Below, in pieces: positions 22,763-32,713 of a stretch of DNA of 64,000 nt. Numbering within the stretch: the first letter of the stretch is position 1; every line of letters begins with the position of its first letter. The notes under the pieces were generated by a model. That model was given only the letters and a program-made list of their open reading frames with translations. It was not told the origin of the DNA and did no database searches. Made by a program: the position numbers and the translations under genes. Source of the stretch: Nemania diffusa (taxonomy: Eukaryota; Ascomycota; Sordariomycetes; Xylariales; Xylariaceae); contig JBBPUQ010000004.1 in the NCBI GenBank assembly GCA_038501195.1, positions 3,610,001 through 3,674,000 on the forward strand. Reading direction: 5' to 3'.

Positions 22763-23589
22763 TCATCGCACAACCGCCATCAACATCCCGTCATACCCCT
22801 TCTCCCCCACAAACTGCACAACCACACTATCAATCCTCTCGTCCCTCCCCGCCATCTCCACCACCCGCCGCGCCCCCATCGTCCTCTGCTCCTGGCTATC
22901 GGCATTCAGCACGCGGCCCCCGCGCACGATGTTGTCGACGTAGACGACGGCGCCGGGCTCGCACAGCGGGATCACGCGGTCCAGGTACGTCCAGTTGTTC
23001 TCCTTGTCGGCGTCTATGTACGCGAAGCCCAGCCGCGGGCGCGCCCCCGCCTCGATCTCGCGCCGCAGCGCCGGCAGCACGTCCAGCGCGGCGCCGAGCC
23101 GCACCTCCACGCGGTCCGCGACGCCGGCGTTCTCGAGGTTCTCGCGCGCCACGGCGGCGTGCCGCTCGCTGACCTCGATGGACGTCACGCGTAAGGCGGG
23201 GTTGGTTGTTGCTAGCCAGATGGACGTGTACGCGCCGAGGGTGCCGATCTCGAGCGCGTGCTGCACGCCCTTTGCCTTGCATTGCAGCGCGTACATCTTG
23301 GCTACCACGGGCGCTGTCGCGATGTCTGGTAGTCCTTTATCCCGCGAGTTCCGCAGCGCGTCAAGGAGTACTTGGTAGTTCGCTGCTGTCTGCGGGTGGG
23401 CGTGCGTCTGTGTATAGGCGTCCACGTCCGTCCATATCTAGATTTCGTGTTAGTAGTTGCCTTGCTTGCCTGGTGTATAACAGGTGAAGGAAAGATGTGG
23501 AAAGAGACTATGAGGGAGGGGGTGAGAAGGGAGCAGACCTTGTTCTGGACATGGAAGTCCCCGTGAAATGCTAGACCCTGTGTCGACAT
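22763..23589 (-). CDS. Class I SAM-dependent O-methyltransferase (caffeoyl-CoA type)
   Basis: Transfers methyl from S-adenosylmethionine to a hydroxyl, usually a catechol, with a divalent metal. Exons 23589-23539 (17 codons) and 23437-22763; intron GTCTGC to ATCTAG; 241 aa, right for this family. HALEIGTLGAYTSIWLA is SAM motif I, TSIEVSERHAAVARENL the ribose-binding strand, and FAYIDADKENN carries the metal-binding Asp typical of caffeoyl-CoA/catechol O-methyltransferases. VYVDNIVRGGRV follows, as in the family. The first exon is short but its frame and splice phase fit. It may act on a secondary metabolite or a phenolic; nothing nearby fixes the substrate. Confidence 0.9.
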
Positions 23590-25029
23590 GGTGATTATGA
23601 GAGTTAGGTTCTGAGTAGTTTGAATGTTGTAATTCGCAGCAGTCGTCTGTATGCTCGAGTCCCAAGAGAAGACGAAGCTCGTGGACAGTAAACTCTTTTA
23701 TAGGCATTGCGGAGACAGAGAGAGCTGTTCTATATAGTCTAGATGGTGTCGTACGTCGTGATTCTCAAGTGTATACGTACGTTGTACAGAGTCGCTGTGA
23801 TGCACCTAGAGCGTTGTGCATTAGCTTCTCGCGACTTTTTACTATTTATCTGGTTCAGGTACCCAGCAACGTCTCCCGCCTCGCCTCCTTGAGCGCCATT
23901 GCTTGCCCAAAACCCCGAGATATACGGAGAGCCGAGCATAAGGAGCCGGGTTGTCATATTATCTCCGAGGCTTCGGCCATATCCGGGGTCAGGCAGCATG
24001 TAGACGCGGCTTCTATTACGGGGATGGTGACGACATTTGCTTGAACAGGACACCAAATTGAGTAGATCTAACGCATATGTATGGCCGTCGGGGAATATTA
24101 GATCCCGCTACGAAAAGGTAGGCCGATTGAGTCACTTCGGGTAGGTAGGAATATGTACGCGTACTCCGTACAGATGAGGTGATATGCAAGTTCCCGTTTT
24201 TTCCTTTCTTTTTCTTACGGCCGACTATATCCGAGCTTTAGGCATCCCATAAATCTAATCAGATGGATCAGATCAGATTAGGATCCTATGTGTGATTGCA
24301 TCTTCGACCTTGACCGACTTTCACTGGTGTTACAGAAAGACGTGTCTTTCATTTACCCTTGACGGATTCGATGACTATGCGTAACATTGCGATAGCAAAA
24401 TATATGCTCGTGATGTTCTCGTCTCCTCTTTGTCCTCCTTACGCAAGGGGACATATAATGGAAGGCCTACTCACAACAGATTCTTGACCGCATTACTGTA
24501 TGTGTACAGTATGTATGCCGGCAGTGAGTGCGCCAAGGCGCACCTACATGAGCATGGATGATCCTGAGGGTGGCGTGTTGCTTTCGAGATGCAATAGCTC
24601 TCCACATCACTCGCGGCTCAGGAGATCATCGACTTAAAGATAGAACATATCTCCGAGTCTGGAGCGAGCACACCCGATAATTATTTACAAACTCCCGCCT
24701 TATAATCGGCGGTCAAGATAAGTAGTAGATAGACAGTTCGCACTCACGATTCCCCTTGTTTAAGACAACAGGACACTTGCGGCCTTAGAGAGCTGCCATG
24801 TTAGTACTGACAAGATAGGTTGAAACATATCGTAGAGCGCATTATGTACACATGAGGTACATTTGCCTTCGCGTAACTTTTGAGCCCCACGAATTTAGGA
24901 AACGTTGACCAGAGTGTCATGTACTGCGCTACCATTCGTAGGGGGGTATTTGTGCTGTGTCCACCTATATTCCTAAACCCAACTATATCTCATCGCGCGG
25001 ATTAGCACCGCTCCCGCTTGCTCCAGCTC
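23590..25029. other. 1.4-kb intergenic region, nothing recognised
   Basis: Promoter of the O-methyltransferase at the left, 3' flank of DPH1 at the right. No frame with coding character and no recognised RNA gene. Confidence 0.55.
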
Positions 25030-26432
25030 TCAAGCAGATATCCCGATGTTTTTAGTCCTTCCGAGCCCTTCTCTTGCGTAATAATCCATGGGGTAGACAC
25101 CGCTCTCGGACCAGTCCTGCCTCTCATTCAAAGCCACGAGGGCTTCGTAGGGCGTCAGCAGCGGCCGCGGAAACGCGTAGCCCCAGTCTATGCTCAGCCT
25201 TGGGCAGGCCACCTGCACCCAACACTCCACGTCGCTCATCATGGCGAGCTTTCCCGGGAAGATCTCGCTGAGGAGAAGGTTGACCCACGGAACGCCCATC
25301 GACTTCAGCTTGTTCTCGATGAGCGTCATCGTGTGCGGGTTGCCCTGGCGCCCGAGCGATCCGAGAATCAAACCCCACCTCTTCGCGCCCTTCGCCGTCT
25401 GAATGGCGTCCTTTCGCAAGGTCTGCATTTCTTCGTGGCCATATGTCTCACGGGTTAACTTCCTAGAGTACGGGTCATACCTGTACGCCGGTATGGCGGG
25501 GTTGTGGATCATGATACTTTCTAGGTGGAAACGACCATCTCCTAGATAAAGAATGAGGTCGACGCTTTCTGTGTCGGGTAGACGGGGCGAGGTGCACCCC
25601 AGGATTTCACCCTTTGACAGCGGCGCAATTTGCGGGATCAGCACCTTGAAGCCGGCCCTTTCCAGCGCAGAGCGGACGCCGTGAATGGTCGCGTTGAATT
25701 GTATCGTCCCCACAATGGCGATGGTCTTTGGTGGCGCAAAGTTGCGTTCCATGGTCGCCAGGAGATGCGCCGTGTCAATGCTGATGTCAACGAATACATA
25801 AAGCACCTTGATCTTGGTGACATCGACCGGTATCAGGCAGCTGTGCGCATAGTGAACTAAAAGATCGCACCCTAATGCTCGCGCTGTATAGTCATCGATA
25901 CAGCAGGCTCCGTAGGTGACGTCTCCCATAATAAGAGTCTCAATGCCAGGACAGAACTGGGTGAGAATGTCGGATATCGTCGTGGCAAATAAGAGAAGAC
26001 CCTCCGGCATCTGCAGGGCCACCCTCTTCGCGCCAGACGATCGTATCCTGTGAATAGTCTTGGGAATCTCAAATGAATAATTCGCCGGTAACAGCGTAAT
26101 GGCCTGCTTTAACTCTGGGTCATCTAGAATCTCAGGGGGTACCTGGTTCAGTAACCTGAGTGGCCGCTTTGCCTGTGAAACTAACGTTTTTTTTATATTT
26201 TAGTTTTTGCATGCGGTAGAATAGAAATTTGTGGTGTCTATTCGCTATTCGTACCTTGAATCGCGCCACTATCTCCATCTGCTCTCTCTGCTCCTGCGGT
26301 TCTTGCTCCTGTCCGTCGCCCGACAAACCTCTTCTTAGGCTGCCTAATGGATGGTTCAGGCGGGGGCGGGGCGTGTGCCTCTTCAATATCTGCCGCAATG
26401 CCGATGTCTGCCTGCGCGCGGTCTTCCTCCAT
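25030..26432 (-). CDS. DPH1: Diphthamide synthase subunit 1 (3-amino-3-carboxypropyl transferase)
   Basis: With Dph2 and an iron-sulfur cluster, transfers the 3-amino-3-carboxypropyl group of SAM to a histidine of elongation factor 2, the first step of diphthamide synthesis. Exons 26432-26255 and 26180-25030; donor GTACGA, acceptor ACGTTAG, giving 442 aa, close to yeast Dph1. The other AG, 8 bases further in, would break the frame. N-terminus: acidic, then [10 protein letters not shown], typical of Dph1. Core: [37 protein letters not shown] (Cys152/153), [10 protein letters not shown] (Cys255) and [13 protein letters not shown] (Cys385). The three Cys positions match the 4Fe-4S ligands of the family. 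I chose the ATG at 26432 because there is no in-frame Met just upstream. Confidence 0.95.
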
Positions 26433-27229
26433 GATGATGCTACCACTGCGGTTTAAAATATCTGAGCAGGGCTCCTATTTATTTAAGTCGAAAAATTAGG
26501 TCGGCAGTAAAAATCTTTGGGCTTGAAGGAACATGAGTATTGAAGCATTTTACAGTTCTGTACAGCTTCTGGGTGGATAAAAATCGAAAATCTGCAGACC
26601 CGCAAATCTCATATATTTGTTAGTTGAATATTATTGATTCGTTGATCGTATTTATAAACGAGTTCATGTAGAACACCGAACTCTTCTCTTCAATTGCCAT
26701 TGTCGCTTGTACCATATTATAAATGGTAAAAGCTAGAATCAATCCTATTATTTAATATTAGCCCTGAAAAGGCACATATATATTTTCCCATTATTACAAG
26801 AGGCCTAAGGCTAATGATCCGAGGCAGAATGGTCTTCACTAGTAAGTACGTGAAATATAACCACTTGTAATACCATTAAAAGAAAAAATAACTGTATGCG
26901 ATCGTAAAAATGAACAAGTAGTAATCATAGCCCATGCCTCCTATTTTCAAGTTAGATACTTACTCTAATGCTGACGCCGTTAAAGACATCAAGGACTTGT
27001 TTACAAACGCCTTGTTTAGTATTCTTTAACAAGCATTGTTTCGTTAACAAGGGTGCTAACTTAGAACAATTGCTATTATCTAATTCTTTGTTTCTAAATC
27101 GCCGTTGCTCACTACCCACTGAATATAAATGGCTACGTTTTCCAGGACATCTGAGTTCTTCATCCTCAAGTCTTACTGCCTGGATTCCTTCATCTCAGGG
27201 CCGAACTCTGTTCAACTTCATCTTCCACG
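26433..27229. promoter_or_regulatory. Divergent intergenic interval, AT-leaning
   Basis: 797 bases between the starts of DPH1 (leftward) and a small rightward gene. No further frame is convincing. Confidence 0.4.
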
Positions 27230-27553
27230 ATGTGCACTTGCAACGCTTTCACATATCGTAAATGTCGATATGCCCATGCAAAATTTGAGCCTGTAACTGT
27301 ATGCCTAGCGGCACGGCTCCGTCTCAGAGCAAAATGCCAAGAGCGGATCGTTAATGGTCACCCAAATAGAGTGCGTTGGTTTCCTATAATTGATGCTACA
27401 TGTGACGTGTGCTTCCCGGAAGAAGCGAGACTCGAGGAAGAACAAAAAAAAGCCGAACAAAAGCAAAAGAAAAGTAGTAAAGGGTTTGCTGATGACTCTA
27501 ACCTTCCTCCACCACTGACTGTAATGTCTTTAGGTATTGAAATACTAGACTAG
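27230..27553 (+). CDS. Small Cys-containing protein, unrecognised
   Basis: 107 aa, single exon. It opens MCTCNAFTYRKCRYAH, with Cys/His spacing that resembles the start of many small fungal proteins with a zinc-ribbon-like N-terminus. Further Cys occur at VTVCLA, AKCQ and ATCDVCFPEE, so two CxxC or CxC pairs are present and metal binding is plausible. A charged Glu/Lys helix (EEARLEEEQKKAEQKQKK) follows, then an acidic and hydrophobic tail. No signal peptide. The context of the ATG (TCTTCCACGATG) is acceptable. It converges on the UstYa-like gene 245 bases away. Function unknown; it could be a lineage-specific gene. Confidence 0.5.
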   Translation: MCTCNAFTYRKCRYAHAKFEPVTVCLAARLRLRAKCQERIVNGHPNRVRWFPIIDATCDVCFPEEARLEEEQKKAEQKQKKSSKGFADDSNLPPPLTVMSLGIEILD

Positions 27554-27798
27554 TCTGAGGTGGACAATCAGATGGGCCCGTAGAGCAGGCAAGTCGACGA
27601 GGTCGGGTATGGAGTTAACATTCTTCTAGCCAATTTCGCTGTTTAATCAATGCATGGAAGTATCAGGTAGTCACTGGAGTAAGGCGTATAGGCAAACGGT
27701 AGTTTAGCTCAATCTGATGTTTATTTGCAACAACTTATGCACGAGTGACGCTCTCGATGGAAAGTGGATAGCCTAAATATTCCTTTATTTGAGAGCAC

Positions 27799-28885
27799 TT
27801 AGTAGATCAACTGGTCGTCGTAAGCTCGTACGCTCTCCAGGTACGTCTTGACTTGACTCCAATCTTTGCATACTAATGACATAATTAGCGCGACGCGATG
27901 TATTGAGGTTATAGATCTGCTTACCATGCTTAGAGTCCCAGCCATCAGAGCCGCCATTGTGATCAGGGAAAGTAGTCTCTAATCCTTCCAATGCCATATC
28001 GGCACTGCACATTATCGCCCTATAATTGCTCGCGCGTTAGAAAATATTACTGATAGTCAAAGTTTTGGCTCCTTAGGAGGTTCGGGCGTATGCAGGAGTG
28101 CCGAACAGATAAATAAAAGGCCTTAGAATACATACTGTCTCATGTAATCGAAGCAGTGAATCATGTGCCAATGATGGTCATCGGGAATTTCATGACCAGA
28201 TGTCAAGCCCGAATACGTCTGCACGATTGCGAACTATGTGTCCTATTAGCGCTGGCTCCCAAAAATCTAGTCTGGAGAGCAAGGGTACATACAAGGCAGT
28301 GTAGTTGATGTGTCGTCGACGTCGTGAAGACGGTCTTTTCCGGCCACATTATCGGAGTCGGTAGATCATGGTACTTTTCCGTATCATTGACCCAGACGAA
28401 ACCCATTCCCACGGGCATAAGCTTGTTCCACTTGTCCATGACCTCTTCGGTGAAGAATTCAGCGGTATCGTTTGGCGCATATGATTCGTCTCGTGCGAAT
28501 GTGGTGATCTTAGATGAGACTGGCGGATGTTAGCTTTGGACGCTTCGATACGTGCGCTGATTCGTTTCCTACATTTCGGTCCTACGCCTGTGAAGTCTTG
28601 TCCGAATTGCCAAATATTTGGGTCTCGCAACACCGCCGGCGTCCGCCACTGATCTCGAACAAGTAATGCCAGAATGACGAGTAATAATGCAGTATCGACT
28701 ATCCATCTTGATGATTTGAATATTGACAGAAGCCGACTTCGCCTTGTCTGCCGTATTGGGTTGTTGAGTTCTACGTCGTGCCACTGCTTCTCATCGCCCA
28801 TCAAAGATGCAACCTCGGTGCTAGACCTCGAATCAGATTGATCGTCCATGGGTAGGCCGCCATATTTAGGCTTCTGCGAATCCAT
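27799..28885 (-). CDS. UstYa-like (DUF3328) membrane-anchored oxidase-type protein
   Basis: Five exons: 28885-28573, 28519-28293, 28233-28136, 28019-27925 and 27872-27799, giving 268 aa. Introns have donors GTAGGA, GTATGT, GTATGT and GTAAGC, and branch sites GCTAAC, GCTAAT and TCTAAC. Residues 1-55 are cytosolic-type, and about 58-80 form one membrane span (WIVDTALLLVILALLV). The lumenal domain carries the two HxxHC motifs of the family, HQLHC (175-179) and HMIHC (203-207), and the usual CSADMALEG and GGSDGWDSKHVCKDW blocks. UstYa proteins act in ustiloxin-type RiPP and other fungal pathways as oxidative cyclases, oxidases or chlorinases. Here no precursor peptide, P450, methyltransferase or synthase is adjacent, so the role is open. 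All family motifs are intact. Confidence 0.92.
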
Positions 28886-31800
28886 AGTGATATATATACA
28901 CGAGCAGAGCCAGCTGCTAAGAAGAGAAATAGAAGAACCAGAAATAGAAACAATTGATTAATAAAATGTTGATAGGAGCGATCTATGAAGATCAGGAATT
29001 GAACGAGAAAAGCGAAGTTGCGGGGAAGCTGGGCACATCGTGCTTTATGACTCCTGCAGCGTCTAGCATGGTATACCTATGCTAATTCGTGTATTCAGAT
29101 AGTGCTTGTGTGGTCACGTTTGAGGCCGTTGGTAAAACCGTAGATGTTTCGTCTTGGCGGAGAATCCTGGCCTAGTGTGAACATCCCTGCTCATACATAG
29201 TTGAGACGTGACAATTCGCCACGCAGCGCGTATTGGATAATTCTTGATATAGTTAAACTATTCGTCGGCGCCTTAAGGAACAATAGGGGCAGCTTAATAA
29301 CCGTGGACGGTTTACCTGTAGAGTATAATGTTACCGTTAGAAAGAAACTGAGCTTACGCTACCTATGACCTTTACAAGTTCCGAAGGTTCTTCCTATTTC
29401 TAGCTAATTAGGACAGCCTAAACCGACCAGGTATATGATTAGCTTATTCGACCCTGTCGATTTCCTATTTTAGCATTTCTCTCCGCGCACTTGAGCCTCT
29501 CTAATGTTACCTTAAGTCCCATTTCGGTTCGATACCTAAACTCGGAATTCAGTAGTGGGTCTAGTTGGGTTAATTTGATACTGTACCTACTACTGACTTA
29601 AGATCATCACTATGCAAATCATCTCATCCTGGCGAGAAAATTGGCGACACGCATAGGTATGCTTGAGTAACATAGTTATTGAATTAACGATATCACTTGA
29701 ACGCTAACATATTTTGTTTGCATGATATAGTTGAGTGCCATATCCCTTTTCTCATCTCTTCGTAGTTCACTTGTACGCAGCGCTTCCAGAACTGCTCGAC
29801 GCGGTTTCTAAGCGAAGAGATACCATCTACACATAGTGAACGTGGGATTCGCCTGTATTATCACGTGGTCTTTCTAGCTACAACGGAGTTCAAGTCTCAG
29901 CCCCGTGCTTTTGGTAGCTCTGCTCGCATAAATGTACGATATCGAGGTGGTCTTGCAAGAATGGCAAGGAAAGAGGTATATGAAAACTAGGACTGGTTAG
30001 AGCCTAAGAATCATATTAGCATTAATCTAAAGAGTGCACGTATGGATGACTTATCCCTCGAAAAGGGGGCTGTCCTAACCCGACGAGATAAGACAATTTT
30101 GGAACCATCTAAGAATCGTCGGATCAGGGCAGCCTAGGGCTACCTCCAATAGGAAACGTCTAGCGTTTCTTCAATACAAAAAATTTACTACCAGAGCTCA
30201 TTTACTCAGGATTGCTATGCTCACATTCATCCAAGGCCAGACAAGCACGAAGCTTTGACGCCAACTCGAGATGGGTCCTGGCAGATGAACCAATGTGAGA
30301 AGCAACCCCTTCCAGATTGCTCAAGTCTATACTCCACAATACTGCCAATTCTGAAGGGGATGTGTACTGTCATTGAAGTTTGGCGTGAAATCGGCGAGTT
30401 CCGAACACGGATTATGTCTCTAGCTCTGCTCAAGAGAGCATCTCTCAGAAAAATGCACTGCCAACAAAGACTGGTTTTTGATTCGCTTCCGTCGAGCTCG
30501 GATGAGCAGCTAGGAAGGCATTTGCGTACGGCCAAAAACATCCATAAAATCCGCACTATCATCTCGACCAACCCTGTTAGGGGAAGGCGAGGAAGTATCA
30601 ACCGCACGAAGTAGCTGATGAGGAGTTGGCGTCCTCCATCATTGTGAGACAAGCCCACAAGAGGAGGTTAATGCGTCCGGCAGGATCTCTAAAGGATGCA
30701 TCGGTAGCTGGTGCCGAAATGCAGTATTGGGAGCCGGCAACCCTAGCTGACGGGTTGGATGGGTTGAAAACAGCTTTTGGAGAAATCGGGTTTTATGCCG
30801 ATACTACGCGGGCTAGATGCGACAAGAGAGGTCTGGGTGCCCAGGGCTAGCAATGAGGCTTATGGCATTATATCAAAAGCTGAGCATTTCTGTTCAAACC
30901 GTAGTAATCCTCGCTCACCTTAGGGATATGATTCAAGGTGATTCTGGCGAGAAGATTAACGGTGTATAGACTGCTGAAATGCCCAGTCCTTTGACTGTAT
31001 GTAGCCAGCATTGAGCCCTTCCCATATACTCTCGAGAGTGCGCGATGTGGTATGAGGAACCAGCATCATGTCTAGCCAGCAGTAGCAAGCCGATCCCAAC
31101 CCATCTCCCAACAGGTAAGCAAGGCACGCATCGCCAATACGATCCATAATTGCCAGAGTACGGATTCCAGCATCACAGTGCTGACGAGCGACCCCAGGCC
31201 AGGGGTTCTTACCAAACTGACTCATAGCAAAGGCTCTTACGCGCCAAAGGCGACTGAAGTGTCCACCACCACCCTTCCACCGCTCGATGACAGCTTATCT
31301 GCCACTGCTTTTCAGCAGCCACAGAGTCACAAGAACAACGAGAAGGATATAAGATGGATTCAGACGACTATAAACGCAAGACTAAAACCAAGAGAATATT
31401 AGGGTTAAGTTCCGAGACACCGTTCCCTGTGGCCGGCCTGCAGCCAGAATCAGCTGGCTCATCTCGTACGACGATCCACACGCAGCATACACATTAGGTC
31501 GCATTGACCTTGAGTAGCGACGCGTCGTGCGGATTGAAAAGACCGGCCAAGGGGTTCGGAGACATTCCTTACGGAAAACGGGAATCGGAGGACTGTAGGG
31601 GAGGCGAAGTGCGAGGTATGTGGATTCAAGTCCTTCCTTGCGCGAAAGAGGACGAGCGAGAGGCGTTCAACTTGAGCAGGACTCTAGAGACATAAATCGT
31701 GGAGAAACTCGTATCTCGACTGTAATATCAGTGGCCAAATCTCCTCGAGAAGAACATCAAGAATTGACAAGACCGGAGTTGTAGATGGTAGGAATAAGAA

Positions 31801-32713
31801 TGGAAGGAGATTCCAAGACACAGAAGCAAACAATATCTAGACTACCAGTAGATGGCATAGCGGAAGGAACGCTGCAGGGAATACCCACTAGCTAGCTCCA
31901 TGACTACTAATTTCTTTTGATTCTACTATGTATTTACCAACGTACAAAGTACTTGAGGGCTTAGCATGGTGAACTTCCGGAAGGACCGAATGTGTACTCG
32001 TACATAAATACTCCAATACATATGGACAAGTATGTATTAGCCATTGAAAATACATAAGGTACGAGGAACCTTTGGCCGCTGTTTGCATCAGACCTGTTAA
32101 TATACCTAGCAGTTTGTCAAAACCTGTTATCTATTAAGCCTTCATATTGGCCACCGCCTACGCCTACTTTATTTTTGTGGGTCACTTATTAGTACATACC
32201 TACGTAAGTTAGGTATTAGGTAAGGCTTTTCAAGCAAAGGGTTAGCTTATATGTGTAATACCTAGTTTATAACAGGTGTAGTGTTCATAACATGTGAAGC
32301 AGCAGTGAACAGATGTCGTCCAAGTCAAGTGGTATTATTTACGGAGCAAGGTACGTACCTTGTACCTAGGTGTAGGGGTAGGTGAGGCGGTAAGCAAATT
32401 GGTACCTACCTAGGAGGTATGCTGAGGGATGGAGAGTAATTGACACAGTAGGCACCGTGAGGGTACCTAAAATCAACCACTGTCTGATCGAGGGGAGCGC
32501 GTCGCGCGCCTACTTATACGTAATTGCTGTGGCTGTTCCGTGGCGGTGCTGGCGCAACTGGCATCAGCTGCCCAATTCTAGGTTGGTGTGCCTTCTATTA
32601 TGGCGTCACTTCTATCCCCTCTAAGCCATTTGAACGCTCTTGCCGCCTTTTGATTAGAGCTAATGTGCTTCACGATTTAAAGTACATTCTCCTTATGGAG
32701 CCATCCTCGCATC
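28886..32713. other. 3.8-kb gene-poor block with possible decayed coding
   Basis: No intact gene is supported. On the minus strand, two short stretches have protein-like composition. Near 30,956-31,225 there is a 90-codon frame beginning SQFGKNPWPGVARQH and containing YLLGDGLGSACYCWLDMMLV. Near 30,207-30,333 a frame reads WSIDLSNLEGVASHIGSSAR and ends DECEHSNPE before a stop. They lie in order on one strand, but stops and frame changes interrupt them. The whole could be one degraded gene of about 1.2 kb; I do not recognise the family. Elsewhere in the block I see nothing. Confidence 0.45.
30207..31225 (-). pseudogene. Candidate decayed gene, family unknown
   Basis: Two coding-like segments on the minus strand (31225-30956 and about 30333-30207) are separated by a stretch with several stops in all three frames. 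The C-terminal segment ends in a natural-looking stop. Hydrophobic and charged residues alternate as in helical proteins. No catalytic or DNA-binding motif was identified. Alternatives are a real multi-exon gene whose introns I failed to place, or chance open frames. Confidence 0.3.

Noticed and set aside
22763..28885. O-methyltransferase and UstYa gene as one biosynthetic cluster
   Set aside because: They are separated by DPH1, a housekeeping gene, and by more than 4 kb, with no synthase or precursor between.
30255..30614. 119-codon plus-strand frame
   Set aside because: It lies opposite the coding-like minus-strand remnant; no recognisable domain, so strand and reality are uncertain.
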